A DNA stretch of 64,000 bases from Streptomyces sp. NRRL WC-3742 (GCF_000720635.1 NZ_JOCF01000005.1:124001-188000), one strand, 5' to 3'. Shown: positions 15,535 to 25,365, counted from the first letter of the stretch. The notes: generated by a model from the sequence alone, not told the origin. A program made the numbers and translations.

Positions 15535-16266
15535 ATGCCCCTGGTCAACTTCCGCGACGCCGCCGTCCTCAGCGACCCGGAGGGCCTGCGCATACGCCCC
15601 GGCGTGCTGTACCGCTCCGCCCAGCCCTTCCCCGCCGCCGACGAGGCCGTCGTCGCCCAGCTGCGCGGCTGCGACATCCGGACGGTCGTCGACCTGCGCA
15701 ACGTCCACGAGACCCACCCCGACGACTGGGCGGCCGCCCGCGCCGCCGGGATCGCGGTCGTCGAGGCGCCCGTCGACCCGGCCACCGACGGCCTCACCGA
15801 GCGGCTGCGCACCATGGCCACGGCGGCCGACCTCGGCGACTACTACGTGCAGCTGGCCGTCTCCGCCCCGCAGGCCCTCGCGGCCGCCGTCGAGGCGGCG
15901 GCCCGCCCGGGCGCCGTCCTGCTGCACTGCGCGGCGGGCAAGGACCGTACGGGCCTGGTCACCGCCCTGCTGCTGGACCTGCTCGGCGTCCCGGCGGAGC
16001 GCATCGTCGCCGACTACGCCCGCACCGCCGACGCGCTGCCGCAGATCTTCGCGGGCCTCGCCGCCCGCCACCGCACCGCCCTCAACGACCGCAGCCTCAC
16101 GGTGCCCGCCCCACTGCTGGAGGCCCCCGCCGAGGCCATGGCCGTCTTCCTCGACGGCGTCCACGCCCACCACGGCGGGGCCGCCGCCTTCCTCCCCACC
16201 TGCGGAGTCCCGGCCGCGACCCTCACCACCTTCCGCGCCAAGGTCACCCCGGTCGTCGCCGTGTGA
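15535..16266 (+). CDS. Tyrosine-protein phosphatase (DSP/IphP-like)
   Basis: This 243-residue cytoplasmic protein has the signature loop HCAAGKDRTG (CX5R, about residues 130-139), with catalytic Cys and Arg, and the upstream general-acid region RNVHETHPDDW. The N-terminus, NFRDAAVLSD then PGVLYRSAQPF, is typical of bacterial IphP-like phosphatases, which dephosphorylate phosphotyrosine or phosphoinositides. ATG 15535 follows an AAAGG at about 15522. It precedes the PucR regulator by 40 bp but there is no evident functional link. Confidence 0.88.
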   Translation: MPLVNFRDAAVLSDPEGLRIRPGVLYRSAQPFPAADEAVVAQLRGCDIRTVVDLRNVHETHPDDWAAARAAGIAVVEAPVDPATDGLTERLRTMATAADLGDYYVQLAVSAPQALAAAVEAAARPGAVLLHCAAGKDRTGLVTALLLDLLGVPAERIVADYARTADALPQIFAGLAARHRTALNDRSLTVPAPLLEAPAEAMAVFLDGVHAHHGGAAAFLPTCGVPAATLTTFRAKVTPVVAV

Positions 16267-16306
16267 CCGGCTGGTAGGTTCGGGGCTCGTTTGTCGACTG
16301 GGAGCC

Positions 16307-17449
16307 ATGAACACTGGGAGCCATGAACGGGGGCGGCGCGCGGTGACCGAGGGGATCGAGCACGACATACCGGCCGAGCTGACGGAGGCGTACCTGCTCC
16401 TGCTCGCCGACGCCTCCCGGACCGGCCGCCTGCTGCGCCGCGGCGAGCTGGAGAGCCTGCGCAAGCTGGGCGAGCACTGCGCCGAGGCCGGGTACGGCCT
16501 GCGCGCGGTGGTGGCGCACTGCCTGGCGGCGGCCCGGCGGGCCTGGCAGACCATGCCGGGCCCGGCCGGTGTCGCCGAGCTGCGCCGCACCGGCGACGCC
16601 GTACTGGCCGCCACCGAGGCCGCACTGGCCGCACTGGGCGAGGGCCACGAGCGGGCGCAGCGCATGGCCGTGCGCCAGGAGGAGGCGGCCCGGCGGGAGT
16701 TCATCGACGACCTGCTGTACGGGCGCGGTGACCTGGGCCTGCTGGCGGAGCGCGCGGAGCGCTTCGGCCTGCGGCTGGCGGGCACGTACGCGGTGGCGGT
16801 GGCGGTCGGCGAGGAGCCGTTCGAGGACGTGCATCCGCTGGTGCACCGGGTGGAGCGGGAGCTGGTCGGCCGCTTCGGCGAGCGGGACGTGCTGCTGGCC
16901 AGCAAGCAGGGCCGGCTGGTGTGCATCGCCCCGGACTCGGAGCGGGCGGTGCTGGACGCCTTCGCGGACCTGACGCTGCGCCCGGGCCCGGGCTACCGCC
17001 CGGTGCTGCGGGTGGCGACGGGCCGGCGGCACTCGGGGGCGAGCGGGGTGCTGCGCAGCTACGAGGAGGCGCTGGACGCGCTGGACTACGCGGGGCGCCT
17101 GGACCTGCCGGCCCGCAACCTCAAGGCGGAGGAGCTGCTGGTCTTCCCGGTGCTGATGCGCGACCGGGCGGCGATGGCGGACCTGGTGGGCAGCGTCCTG
17201 GGCCCGCTGACGGAGGCGCGCGGCGGGGCCCGTCCGCTGCTGGACACGATCGTGGTGCACGCGGAGTCGGCGTACGTCAACGCGGAGGCGTCCCGGCGGC
17301 TGGGGCTGAGCGTGCGCACGCTGAGCTACCGGCTGGAGCGGATCAAGGCCCTGACGGGGTACGACCCGGCGGACGCGCTGCAGCGGTTCACCCTGGAGAC
17401 GGCGGCGATGGGCGCGCGGCTGCTGAACTGGCCCGAGCAGCCGCTGTAG
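16307..17449 (+). CDS. PucR/CdaR-type helix-turn-helix regulator
   Basis: The C-terminal 60 residues form a PucR-type HTH: VVHAESAYVNAEASRRLGLS followed by VRTLSYRLERIKALTG. A central GGDEF-like CdaR domain (about residues 150-290) and an N-terminal helical domain precede it, the usual build of streptomycete PucR regulators. The protein is 380 residues from ATG 16307, where GGAG lies very close; GTG 16343 in the same frame (368 residues) is an equally good start. The start region holds a 13-bp direct repeat, GGGAGCCATGAAC, at 16300 and 16317; only the first ATG is in frame. Target and ligand are unknown. Confidence 0.85.
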   Translation: MNTGSHERGRRAVTEGIEHDIPAELTEAYLLLLADASRTGRLLRRGELESLRKLGEHCAEAGYGLRAVVAHCLAAARRAWQTMPGPAGVAELRRTGDAVLAATEAALAALGEGHERAQRMAVRQEEAARREFIDDLLYGRGDLGLLAERAERFGLRLAGTYAVAVAVGEEPFEDVHPLVHRVERELVGRFGERDVLLASKQGRLVCIAPDSERAVLDAFADLTLRPGPGYRPVLRVATGRRHSGASGVLRSYEEALDALDYAGRLDLPARNLKAEELLVFPVLMRDRAAMADLVGSVLGPLTEARGGARPLLDTIVVHAESAYVNAEASRRLGLSVRTLSYRLERIKALTGYDPADALQRFTLETAAMGARLLNWPEQPL

Positions 17450-17646
17450 GCCCCGGCGAACCGCTTCGGGCCCTGCGAACCATCTGCGAACCATCTACGG
17501 GCCCCTTCGGACCACCTTCGGGCCCCTGGAGTCCCGCCGCCCGAAACCCCCGCAGCCGTCCCGCAGCCGTCCTGTCGAGCGACTGTTGCCGAACCGTGGC
17601 ACTGTCACCCGGCGCGCGCTTACCAGGGTGTCAAAGGGCCGTAAAG

Positions 17647-17665
17647 ATTGCCGGAACCTGGCAAT
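17647..17665. promoter_or_regulatory. Inverted repeat upstream of the NfeD/flotillin operon
   Basis: ATTGCC-(7)-GGCAAT lies 77-95 bp before the NfeD start in a 290-bp gap. It could be an operator. The gap also holds imperfect repeats at 17455-17540 (GCGAACCATCT twice, CTTCGGGCCC variants) and no gene. Confidence 0.35.
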
Positions 17666-17741
17666 GTGCGAACAGCGCCTCCGCTGTCACGATCTCCGTG
17701 GCGCCGAGGTGCGGTGTCGCGTACGGGGAGGCGGGGGGAGC

Positions 17742-18470
17742 GTGGCCGGGGTGGGGGGATTCGTCGCGGCCGCGCTTGCCTTCCCGACCGCACTGTTCAG
17801 CTTCGCGCTGGTGGTGGTCGTCGGCTACTGGCTGGTGATGCTGCTCGGCGGACTCGGGTTCGACGCCCTGCACGGGGGGCACGGCGTCGGACACCATCCG
17901 GGTCACGTCGGGCACGGCGGCCAGGTGGGCCACGTCGGTCACGCCGGTCACGGTGCCGGGGGGCACCAGGACACGGCGGACGCGGCTCACGGGGGGTCCG
18001 GCTCCCACCACCACGGGGGCGTGCTGGACCGGCTGGGCCTGGGCGGGGTTCCCGTGACGGTGGCGGTGTCGCTGCTGGTCGCGGTCGCCTGGTTCGTGAG
18101 CCTGGCCGGGACGGTCCTCACCTCGGGGGCGCCGGCGCGCGGCGGGGTGTTCGCCGTCGCGCTGGTCGCCTCCTGGGTCGGCACCCGGGCGGTCGTACGG
18201 CCGCTGTCGCGGCTCTTCCCCGAGGACCGGCCCGTCACCCGGGGGGACTTCGTCGGCCGGGTCTGCGTGATCCGCACCGGCCGGGTGACTGCCGACTTCG
18301 GGCAGGCGGAGGTCACCGCCGAGGACGGCTCCACCGCCACCGTCCAGGTCCGTACGACCGAGGAGGCCCCCGGGCTGACGGTCGGGCGCACGGCCCTCAT
18401 CTTCGACTACGACGCGGAGCGCGAGCACTTCCTGGTCGCGCCCTTCGACCCTTCACCACCGGGCATCTGA
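17742..18470 (+). CDS. NfeD/YqiJ-like membrane protein with His-rich loop
   Basis: This 242-residue protein starts at GTG 17742 with a strong GGGGGGAG just upstream; the frame is open further 5' without coding character. Residues 7-38 form one or two hydrophobic segments. Residues 41-93 are a Gly/His loop with 14 histidines in repeated G-H-x-G-H units; two more hydrophobic segments (about 102-125 and 134-152) follow. The C-terminal part (GDFVGRVCVIRTGRVTADFG onward) looks like the OB-fold of NfeD proteins that accompany SPFH/flotillin genes. The flotillin gene starts 80 bp later, supporting that pairing. The His loop could bind metal or sense pH; this is inference. Confidence 0.75.
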   Translation: MAGVGGFVAAALAFPTALFSFALVVVVGYWLVMLLGGLGFDALHGGHGVGHHPGHVGHGGQVGHVGHAGHGAGGHQDTADAAHGGSGSHHHGGVLDRLGLGGVPVTVAVSLLVAVAWFVSLAGTVLTSGAPARGGVFAVALVASWVGTRAVVRPLSRLFPEDRPVTRGDFVGRVCVIRTGRVTADFGQAEVTAEDGSTATVQVRTTEEAPGLTVGRTALIFDYDAEREHFLVAPFDPSPPGI

Positions 18471-18550
18471 CGCACCGTCAGCATCCCGTCGACGTCTCGC
18501 ACCACCTCTCGCGCCATCTCTCGCACCACCTCGTCAAGAAGGACTCCGTG

Positions 18551-20566
18551 ATGGACACCATCGCCGTGGGTTTCGGCGTACTCGTCGCCGTCGTGCTGCT
18601 CATCCTGCTCGCCGTCCTGCTCTTCGTCGGCCGTCTGTTCCAGAAGGTCGAGCAGGGCAAGGCGCTGATCATCTCCCGGACGAAGAAGGTGGACGTCACC
18701 TTCACCGGAGCGATCGTGCTGCCGGTCGTCCACAAGGCCGAGCTGATGGACATCACGGCGAAGACGGTGGAGATCCACCGGGCCGGACGGGACGGGCTGA
18801 TCTGCCGGGACAACATCCGGGCGGACATCCGGATCTCCTTCTTCGTCCGGGTGAACAAGACCGTCGAGGACGTCATCAAGGTGGCGCAGTCGATCGGCAC
18901 CGCCCGGGCCAGTGACCCGCAGGCGATCCAGGACTTCTTCGCGGCGAAGTTCGCCGAGGCGCTCAAGACGGTCGGCAAGCAGCTGGACTTCACCGACCTG
19001 TACACCCACCGGCACGAGTTCCGCGACCAGATCATCGCGATCATCGGCACCGACCTCAACGGCTACACCCTCGAGGACGCGGCGATCGACCACCTCGAGC
19101 AGACGCCGATGAGCCAGCTGGACTCCGACAACATCCTCGACGCCCAGGGCATCCGCAAGATCACCGAGCTGACGGCGATCGAGCACGTGCGCACCAACGA
19201 GTTCCAGCGCACCGAGGAGAAGGAGATCACCCGGCAGAACGTGGACGCCCGGGAGACGGTCCTGGAGCTGCAGCGCCGCCAGGCCGACGCCGAGATCCGC
19301 CAGCGCCGCGAGATCGAGACGCTGCGGGCCAAGGAGGACGCGGTGATCTCCCGGGTGCAGGAGGAGGAGCGGCTCAACGCCCAGACCGCGTTCCTGCGCA
19401 CCGAGGAGCTGCTCGGGGTGCAGCGGGAGAACCAGGCCCGCGAGGTCGCGGTGGCGCAGAAGAACCGCGAGCGGGTGATCGCCGTGGAGAACGAGCGGAT
19501 CGAGAAGGACCGCCAGCTCGAGGTCGTCGGCCGGGAGCGGGAGACCGAACTCGCCGCCATCGCCAAGGAGAAGGAGGTCGAGTCCCGCCGGCGCGAGGTG
19601 GCCGACGTGGTGCGCGAGCGCATCGCGGTGGACCGTACCGTCGCCGAGCAGGAGGAGGCCGTCAAGACGCTGCGCGCCGTCGAGGAGGCCGAGCGGGTGC
19701 GCAAGGCCGTGGTCATCCAGGCCGAGGCGGAGGCGCAGGAGCGGCTCGTCAAGGACATCAAGGCCGCCGAGGCCGCCGAGCAGGCCGCCGCGCACAAGGC
19801 CCGCGAGGCGCTGGTCCTGGCCGAGGCCCGGCAGAAGGCGGCCGAGCTGGACTCCGCCGCGAAGGTCCGCCTCGCCGAGGGCATCCGGGCGGAGGCGGCC
19901 GCCGAGGGGCTGGCGCGCGTCCAGGTCCGCGAGCAGGAGGCCGCGGCGGTGGAGAAGGTCGGCCGCGCCGAGGCCGCCGTGCAGGTGGAGAAGGCGAAGG
20001 CGGCCGCGCTGGAGGTCGGCGCCAAGCTGAAGGCGGAGGCCGAGGGCCTCACCGAGAAGGCCGCGGCAATGGCCAAGCTGGACGAGGCTTCGCGGGAGCA
20101 CGAGGAGTACCGGCTGCGCCTGGCCGCCGAGAAGGACATCCGCCTCGCGGGCCTGGACGCCCAGCGGCAGATCGCCGAGGCGCAGGCTTCCCTGGTCGCG
20201 GCCGGGCTGGAGAAGGCGAAGATCGACATCGTCGGCGGGGACTCGGTGTTCTTCGACCGCCTGGTGCAGTCCGTCTCGGCGGCCAAGGGCGTGGACGCCT
20301 TCGTCGAGCGCTCGCAGACCGCCCAGATGCTGGCCGGGCCCTGGCTGGACGGACGGGCCAGCTTCACCGAGGACCTCACCCGGGTGCTGTCCTCCGTCTC
20401 CACCGCCGACGTGCAGAACCTCACCGTCTCCGCGCTGCTGATGAAGCTGATCGGCGGCGGGGGCGAGCAGACCGGTCAGCTGCGCCAACTGCTGGACTCG
20501 GCGAAGAAGTTGGGCGTCGCCGAGACGCCGATCGGGGCCCTGGCGGCCGCCAACGGCTCCAAGTGA
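18551..20566 (+). CDS. Flotillin-family protein (SPFH/band 7)
   Basis: This 671-residue protein starts at ATG 18551 with AAGGA 8-12 nt upstream. One N-terminal membrane helix (VLVAVVLLILLAVLLFVGRL) is followed by an SPFH/PHB domain (GKALIISRTKKVDVTFTGA, about residues 35-200). A long Ala/Glu/Arg coiled coil follows, with repeated AEA and KAAEL heptads to about residue 560, as in flotillins and YqiK. The C-terminal 100 residues (KIDIVGGDSVFFDRLVQSV) match the flotillin C-terminus that mediates oligomerisation. Flotillins scaffold ordered membrane microdomains. It lies between the NfeD-like gene and the AAA ATPase gene (29-bp gap). Confidence 0.9.
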   Translation: MDTIAVGFGVLVAVVLLILLAVLLFVGRLFQKVEQGKALIISRTKKVDVTFTGAIVLPVVHKAELMDITAKTVEIHRAGRDGLICRDNIRADIRISFFVRVNKTVEDVIKVAQSIGTARASDPQAIQDFFAAKFAEALKTVGKQLDFTDLYTHRHEFRDQIIAIIGTDLNGYTLEDAAIDHLEQTPMSQLDSDNILDAQGIRKITELTAIEHVRTNEFQRTEEKEITRQNVDARETVLELQRRQADAEIRQRREIETLRAKEDAVISRVQEEERLNAQTAFLRTEELLGVQRENQAREVAVAQKNRERVIAVENERIEKDRQLEVVGRERETELAAIAKEKEVESRRREVADVVRERIAVDRTVAEQEEAVKTLRAVEEAERVRKAVVIQAEAEAQERLVKDIKAAEAAEQAAAHKAREALVLAEARQKAAELDSAAKVRLAEGIRAEAAAEGLARVQVREQEAAAVEKVGRAEAAVQVEKAKAAALEVGAKLKAEAEGLTEKAAAMAKLDEASREHEEYRLRLAAEKDIRLAGLDAQRQIAEAQASLVAAGLEKAKIDIVGGDSVFFDRLVQSVSAAKGVDAFVERSQTAQMLAGPWLDGRASFTEDLTRVLSSVSTADVQNLTVSALLMKLIGGGGEQTGQLRQLLDSAKKLGVAETPIGALAAANGSK

Positions 20567-20595
20567 CCCACACCGGCTGACCGAGGAACGCAACC

Positions 20596-23500
20596 GTGGA
20601 CGCCCAAGCCCCCGACGTTCAAGCCCCCGACGCCCGGCTCGACGCCGGAACCTACGAGGTCCTGCGCGGCCGGCTCGCCCGGGCCGCCGCCGAACTCTCC
20701 GACCGCGCACAGGCGTTGAACGCCCGCAGGGTCGAGGAGTTCGGCGGCGGGGAGCTGCGGCTCACCGGCACCGGGCGGCTCACCACCGCCCGGCCCTGCC
20801 TGCCGCAGGACCTCACCGCCGCCGGCGGGCTGCTGCTGCTCGGCACCCGGCCCTCCTCGGCGGACGACGGACCCGAGGACGACGTTCTGTCCTTGCACCG
20901 CCCCGACCTCTCCCCCGCCCCCGCCGAGGGCACCCTCCTCGACGACCCCCGGCTGCGCCAGGACCTCGACGACCTGCACCGCTACTTCCGCGACGCCCGC
21001 CTGGAGCGGCTGCGCCCGACGGCCGGGCGGCTGCTCGCGGTCTTCCGCACCGGCCCGGCCGCCGCCGACGTCCGGGTGCTGCGCTGGCTCGACTCCGGCG
21101 AGGGGCAGCCGGGCTACCACGACGGCCGGGGCGAGCGCGACCACACCCCGGCCGAGGGCCAGCAGCTCGCCTGGACGCCGCTCACCCGCGACGACCAGGT
21201 GCCCGCCGCCCCCGGCACCGCGCCCCGCGCCGACCTCGCCGGACAGCTCCACGTCTCCGTCGACGGCGGCCGGCTGCGGCTGCTCGCCCCGGACGGCCGC
21301 GAGCTGCACCGCGAACCGCTCGCCGAGGCCCTCCAGACCCTGGCCGACGCGCAGATCGCCCACGCCCGCCTCGCCACCCTGCTGCTGGTGCGGGTGCGCC
21401 CGTACCAGGAGGAGACCGTCCGCCACCTGGTCGTCCACCTGCCCACCGGCGCCGTCACCCGCATCGACGCCCTCGGCCAGGCGTGCCTGCGGCTGCCCGC
21501 CGACCAGGGCGTGGCCTTCCCCGGCGGCTGCCACCTCGCGGACGGCACCGTACGCACCTTCGACCAGCCCGTGGAGGGCCTCGCGTACGAGCGCACCGTC
21601 GTCTCGCCCAACGGCGAGGACGTGCTCTACGAGTTCCGCTCCCCCTTCGACGGCCGCGCCCTGCTCCAGCCGTACAACTCGGTGCGCCAGGAGGCTTCCG
21701 CCCCGCTCGCCTGCCAGGGCTTCGCCCTGCTCGAGGACGGCACGCTGATCGCCCTGCGCCCCGCCGAGGACGGGCCCAGCCGGCTGCACCCCGTCCAGGT
21801 CTGGGCGACCCCGTTCACCAGCGAACGCTACGCCGCCGAACAGCCGCCCGGCGCCGGCGAGTTGGCGAGGATCGGCAACGCCGACCTGGTCCGGGGCCTG
21901 GCCGACTGCCTCGCCCTCGCCCGCCTCGCCGCCGCCGGAGCCGACACCCCGGCCGGCCACCAGGCCGTCCTGTCCGCCTGCACCCGCACCGCCGACCGCC
22001 ACCACTGGCTCGGGCAGCCCGGCCTCGGCGACCTCGCCGCGCCGCTGGCCGAGATCCGCGACACCGCCCGGCAGGTCGTCGCCGAGTACGAGGCGATCGC
22101 CCAGCTCACCGCGCACGCCGCCGCCCGCGTGGCGCAGACCGCCGAGCACGTCGAGGGCCTGCTGCGCACCGCGCGCGGCGAGACCCTCGCCGACGCCGCC
22201 GAGTGGGTGGACCGGCTCACCGGGCTGCGCCGCGCCCAGGGCCGGGTGGAGGCGCTGCGCGAACTGCCGCGCGTGGACACCGCCCGGGTGGAGGCGCTCG
22301 CCGAGGAACTGGTGACCGGGCTCGCCGAGGCCGCCGCCCGCGCGGTGGACCGGCTCGCCGAGCCCACCGCGTTCGAGCCGCACCACCTGCGCGCCGCCGG
22401 GCTCGCCGAGGACTGCGCCGCCATCGCCACCGCCGCCGAGGCCGACCCGCTGTTCGAGCGGCTCGGCGGGCAGAGCGAGGCCCTGCAGACCGTCTCCGAA
22501 CTCGTCGGCACCCTCGACCTCGCCGACGCCACCACCCGCACCGCCATCCTCGACCGGCTCGCCGACGTCCTGGGCCTGCTCAACCGGGCCCGGGCCACCC
22601 TGACCGTACGCCGCCGCGAGCTGCGCACCCGGGAGGCCGCGGACGAGTTCGCCGCCGAGACCGCCCTGCTCGCCCAGGCCGTCACCGCCGCCCTCGCCGC
22701 CGCCGACACCCCCGAGAACTGCGACGACCAGCTCGGCCGACTCCTGCTGCGCGTCGAGCAGTTGGAGACCCGCTTCGCCGACGCCGACCCGGCGCTGACC
22801 GAGCAGCTCACCGAGCGGCGCACCGAGATCCACGACGCGCTCACCGCCCGCCGCCAGCACCTCCTGGAGGAGCGCGCCCGCCGCGCCGACCGGCTCGCCG
22901 CCTCCGCCGGGCGCATCCTCGACACCCTGCACCGCCGCCTGACCGCCCTCGGCAGCGCCGAGGAGATCGACGCGGCCTTCGCCGCCGACCCGACGGCCGT
23001 CAAACTCCGCGAACTCGCCGCTCAGTTGGCCGACCTGGGCGACCGCGTCCGGGCCGAGGAGCTGACCGGACGGCTGCGCGCCGCCCGCAGCCGCGCCCAC
23101 CGCGCGCTGCGCGACCGCGCCGAACTCACCGGGGACGGCCCCGGCACCCTGCGGCTGGGCCGGCACCTGTTCGCCGTCACCACCCAGCGGCCCGAACTCA
23201 CCCTGCTGCCCTGGAAGGGCCGCCCGGCCTTCACCCTCACCGGCACCGACTACCGCTCCCCCGTCACCGACCCGGCCTTCGCGGCCACCGAGCGGTACTG
23301 GTCGCGGCCCCTGCCCTCCGAGACCCCGGCCCTCTACCGCGCCGAGTACCTCGCCGCCGCCCTGCTGCTGGCCGCCGAACCGGGGGCGCTGTCGCCCGAC
23401 GCCGACCTACTGGAACACGTCCGCCTCGCCGCCGAGCGGCGTCCCGACGAGGGCTACCAGCGCGGCGTCCACGACCACGACGCGGCGCTACTGCTGCGCG

Positions 23501-25341
23501 CCCTGCTCGAACTCGACGCCGAGGCGGGCCTGTTGCGCCACCCGGCGCCCGCCCGGGCGGCGGCCCAGCTGTACTGGGCGTACGGCGCCGACGAGCGCCG
23601 GCGGCTCGTCTGGCACACCCGGGCGCGCTCGCTCGGCCTCGCCCGGGAGGCGTTCGGGGTCGCCCCGCCCGCGCTCGCGGCGCTGGCGGCGGAACTGGAG
23701 GCGGCGGTGGAGGCGTCGGTGGGCGCGTTCACGCCCGGCTCCGCGGGCGCCGGGGCGTACCTGGTCGCCGAACTCGCCGCCGCCGCACCGTCGTTCGCCT
23801 GGTCCTCCGGCGCCTCGGCGCTGCTGGAGAAGTTCCGCGCCGCCCCCGAGTCCGCCGGGCTGACGGAGGCGCTGGCCGCCCTGCCCGAGGAGGCCGAGCT
23901 GCTGCCCGTACGGCGCCAACTCGCCGACGCCTGGCTGGAGTCGGCCGCCGCCGACGCCGATCCTGGCGACCGTGCCGAGGCGGCCGCCGCCCTGCTCTGC
24001 CCCTCCCTGCCGCGCCGCGCCGCCGAGGGCGCGATCGGCGTCCGGGTGGGCGGGCTGCTCGGCGACCACCCGCGCGTCCGCGGCGGGGCCCTTGACCTGC
24101 GGCTGGACGAACTGCTCGCCCGGGTCCGGGAGTTCGAGGCCGTGGAGGTGCCCGGCTACCGGGCCTACCAGCGGCTGCGCGCCGACCTGCTCGCCGCCGA
24201 GCACGACCGGCTGCGCCTCGACACCTACCGGCCCGCGCCGCTCAACGGCTTCGTCCGCAACCGGCTCATCGACCAGGTGTACCTGCCGCTCGTCGGCGAC
24301 AACCTCGCCAAGCAGCTCGGCACGGCGCAGATCGGCACGACGCAGGCCGGCGGGCCCGTGGACCGCAGCGGCCTGCTGCTGCTCGTCTCCCCGCCCGGCT
24401 ACGGCAAGACCACCCTCGTCGAGTACCTCGCCGAGCGCCTGGGCCTGCTGCTCGTCTCCGTCAGCGGCCCGGCGCTGGGCAACCGGGTCACCTCCCTCGA
24501 CCCGGCCGAGGCCCCCGACGCCACCTCCCGGCGCGAGGTCGAGAAGCTCAACTTCGCCCTCCACGCGGGCGACAACGTGCTGCTCTACCTCGACGACGTC
24601 CAGCACACCTCGCCCGAGTTCCTCCAGCGCTTCATCCCGCTGTGCGACGCCCAGCGCCGCATCGACGGCGTCCGGGACGGCGAGGCCCGCGAGTGGGACC
24701 TGCGCGGCAAGCGCTTCGCCGTGGTCATGGCCGCCAACCCGTACACCGAGTCCGGGCGGCTGTTCCGGCTGCCCGACATGCTCGCCAACCGCGCCGACGT
24801 CTGGAACCTCGGCGACGCCGTCGCCGGGCGCGAGGACCTGTTCGCGCTCAGCTTCGTCGAGAACGCCCTGCCCGCCAACCCGCACCTCGCCCCGCTGGCC
24901 AACGCCTCCCGGGAGGACCTGGACACCCTCCTCGCCCGCGCCTCCGGCACCCCCGGCGGGCAGCTCACCGCCGCCTGGCCGGGCGCCGAGGTCGAGCGGA
25001 TGACGGCCGTCCTGGCGGGCCTGCTCCACCTGCGCGGCACCGTCCTCGCCGTCAACCGCGCCTACCTCGCCTCCGCCGCCCAGGACGACCGCAACCGCAC
25101 CGAGCCGCCGTTCCTGCTCCAGGGCTCCTACCGCAACATGGCCAAGCTCGCCCAGCGGCTCGACCCGGCCCTCACCCGGCCCGAGCTCGACGCCCTGCTC
25201 GACGACCACTACCGCGCCGAGGCCCAGCCGCTGGGCGCCGACGCGGAGGCGCAGCTGCTGAAGCTGGCCGAGCTGCGGGGCGCGCTGACGCAGGAGCAGG
25301 CCCGGCGGTGGAAGGAGCTCAAGGCTTCCTGGCGGGGGTGA
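20596..25341 (+). CDS. Giant AAA ATPase annotated in relatives as DNA repair ATPase
   Basis: This 1581-residue protein is translated from GTG 20596 (GAGGAA upstream). Residues 1-420 have a beta-rich repeat character (many aromatic DG turns). Residues 420-830 are Ala/Arg/Glu-rich and probably coiled coil or helical repeat, with a further helical region to about 1210. The AAA module comes last: Walker A SPPGYGKTT (about residues 1266-1274), Walker B LLYLDDVQHT (about 1330-1339), and sensor-1-like VVMAANPYTESG. No nuclease or helicase motif is visible, so the DNA-repair label carried by similar proteins is not supported by the sequence itself. The adjacency to flotillin and NfeD suggests a membrane-associated remodelling ATPase. 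Confidence 0.8.
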   Translation: MDAQAPDVQAPDARLDAGTYEVLRGRLARAAAELSDRAQALNARRVEEFGGGELRLTGTGRLTTARPCLPQDLTAAGGLLLLGTRPSSADDGPEDDVLSLHRPDLSPAPAEGTLLDDPRLRQDLDDLHRYFRDARLERLRPTAGRLLAVFRTGPAAADVRVLRWLDSGEGQPGYHDGRGERDHTPAEGQQLAWTPLTRDDQVPAAPGTAPRADLAGQLHVSVDGGRLRLLAPDGRELHREPLAEALQTLADAQIAHARLATLLLVRVRPYQEETVRHLVVHLPTGAVTRIDALGQACLRLPADQGVAFPGGCHLADGTVRTFDQPVEGLAYERTVVSPNGEDVLYEFRSPFDGRALLQPYNSVRQEASAPLACQGFALLEDGTLIALRPAEDGPSRLHPVQVWATPFTSERYAAEQPPGAGELARIGNADLVRGLADCLALARLAAAGADTPAGHQAVLSACTRTADRHHWLGQPGLGDLAAPLAEIRDTARQVVAEYEAIAQLTAHAAARVAQTAEHVEGLLRTARGETLADAAEWVDRLTGLRRAQGRVEALRELPRVDTARVEALAEELVTGLAEAAARAVDRLAEPTAFEPHHLRAAGLAEDCAAIATAAEADPLFERLGGQSEALQTVSELVGTLDLADATTRTAILDRLADVLGLLNRARATLTVRRRELRTREAADEFAAETALLAQAVTAALAAADTPENCDDQLGRLLLRVEQLETRFADADPALTEQLTERRTEIHDALTARRQHLLEERARRADRLAASAGRILDTLHRRLTALGSAEEIDAAFAADPTAVKLRELAAQLADLGDRVRAEELTGRLRAARSRAHRALRDRAELTGDGPGTLRLGRHLFAVTTQRPELTLLPWKGRPAFTLTGTDYRSPVTDPAFAATERYWSRPLPSETPALYRAEYLAAALLLAAEPGALSPDADLLEHVRLAAERRPDEGYQRGVHDHDAALLLRALLELDAEAGLLRHPAPARAAAQLYWAYGADERRRLVWHTRARSLGLAREAFGVAPPALAALAAELEAAVEASVGAFTPGSAGAGAYLVAELAAAAPSFAWSSGASALLEKFRAAPESAGLTEALAALPEEAELLPVRRQLADAWLESAAADADPGDRAEAAAALLCPSLPRRAAEGAIGVRVGGLLGDHPRVRGGALDLRLDELLARVREFEAVEVPGYRAYQRLRADLLAAEHDRLRLDTYRPAPLNGFVRNRLIDQVYLPLVGDNLAKQLGTAQIGTTQAGGPVDRSGLLLLVSPPGYGKTTLVEYLAERLGLLLVSVSGPALGNRVTSLDPAEAPDATSRREVEKLNFALHAGDNVLLYLDDVQHTSPEFLQRFIPLCDAQRRIDGVRDGEAREWDLRGKRFAVVMAANPYTESGRLFRLPDMLANRADVWNLGDAVAGREDLFALSFVENALPANPHLAPLANASREDLDTLLARASGTPGGQLTAAWPGAEVERMTAVLAGLLHLRGTVLAVNRAYLASAAQDDRNRTEPPFLLQGSYRNMAKLAQRLDPALTRPELDALLDDHYRAEAQPLGADAEAQLLKLAELRGALTQEQARRWKELKASWRG

Positions 25342-25365
25342 GGGGGTGTAGCTAGGTACACCCCC
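25342..25365 (+). terminator. Hairpin after the AAA ATPase gene
   Basis: GGGGGTGTA and its exact complement flank GCTAGG immediately after the stop codon. The next 50 bp to the ABC gene contain no other clear signal. Confidence 0.6.

Noticed and set aside
18407-20710. A 767-codon minus-strand frame opposite flotillin
   Set aside because: Leu/Gly-rich shadow of the flotillin coiled coil; no recognisable features.
20476-23166. An 896-codon minus-strand frame opposite the AAA ATPase gene
   Set aside because: It is rich in Gly/Val/Glu with no domain and mirrors the Ala/Arg/Leu codon pattern of the true gene on the plus strand.
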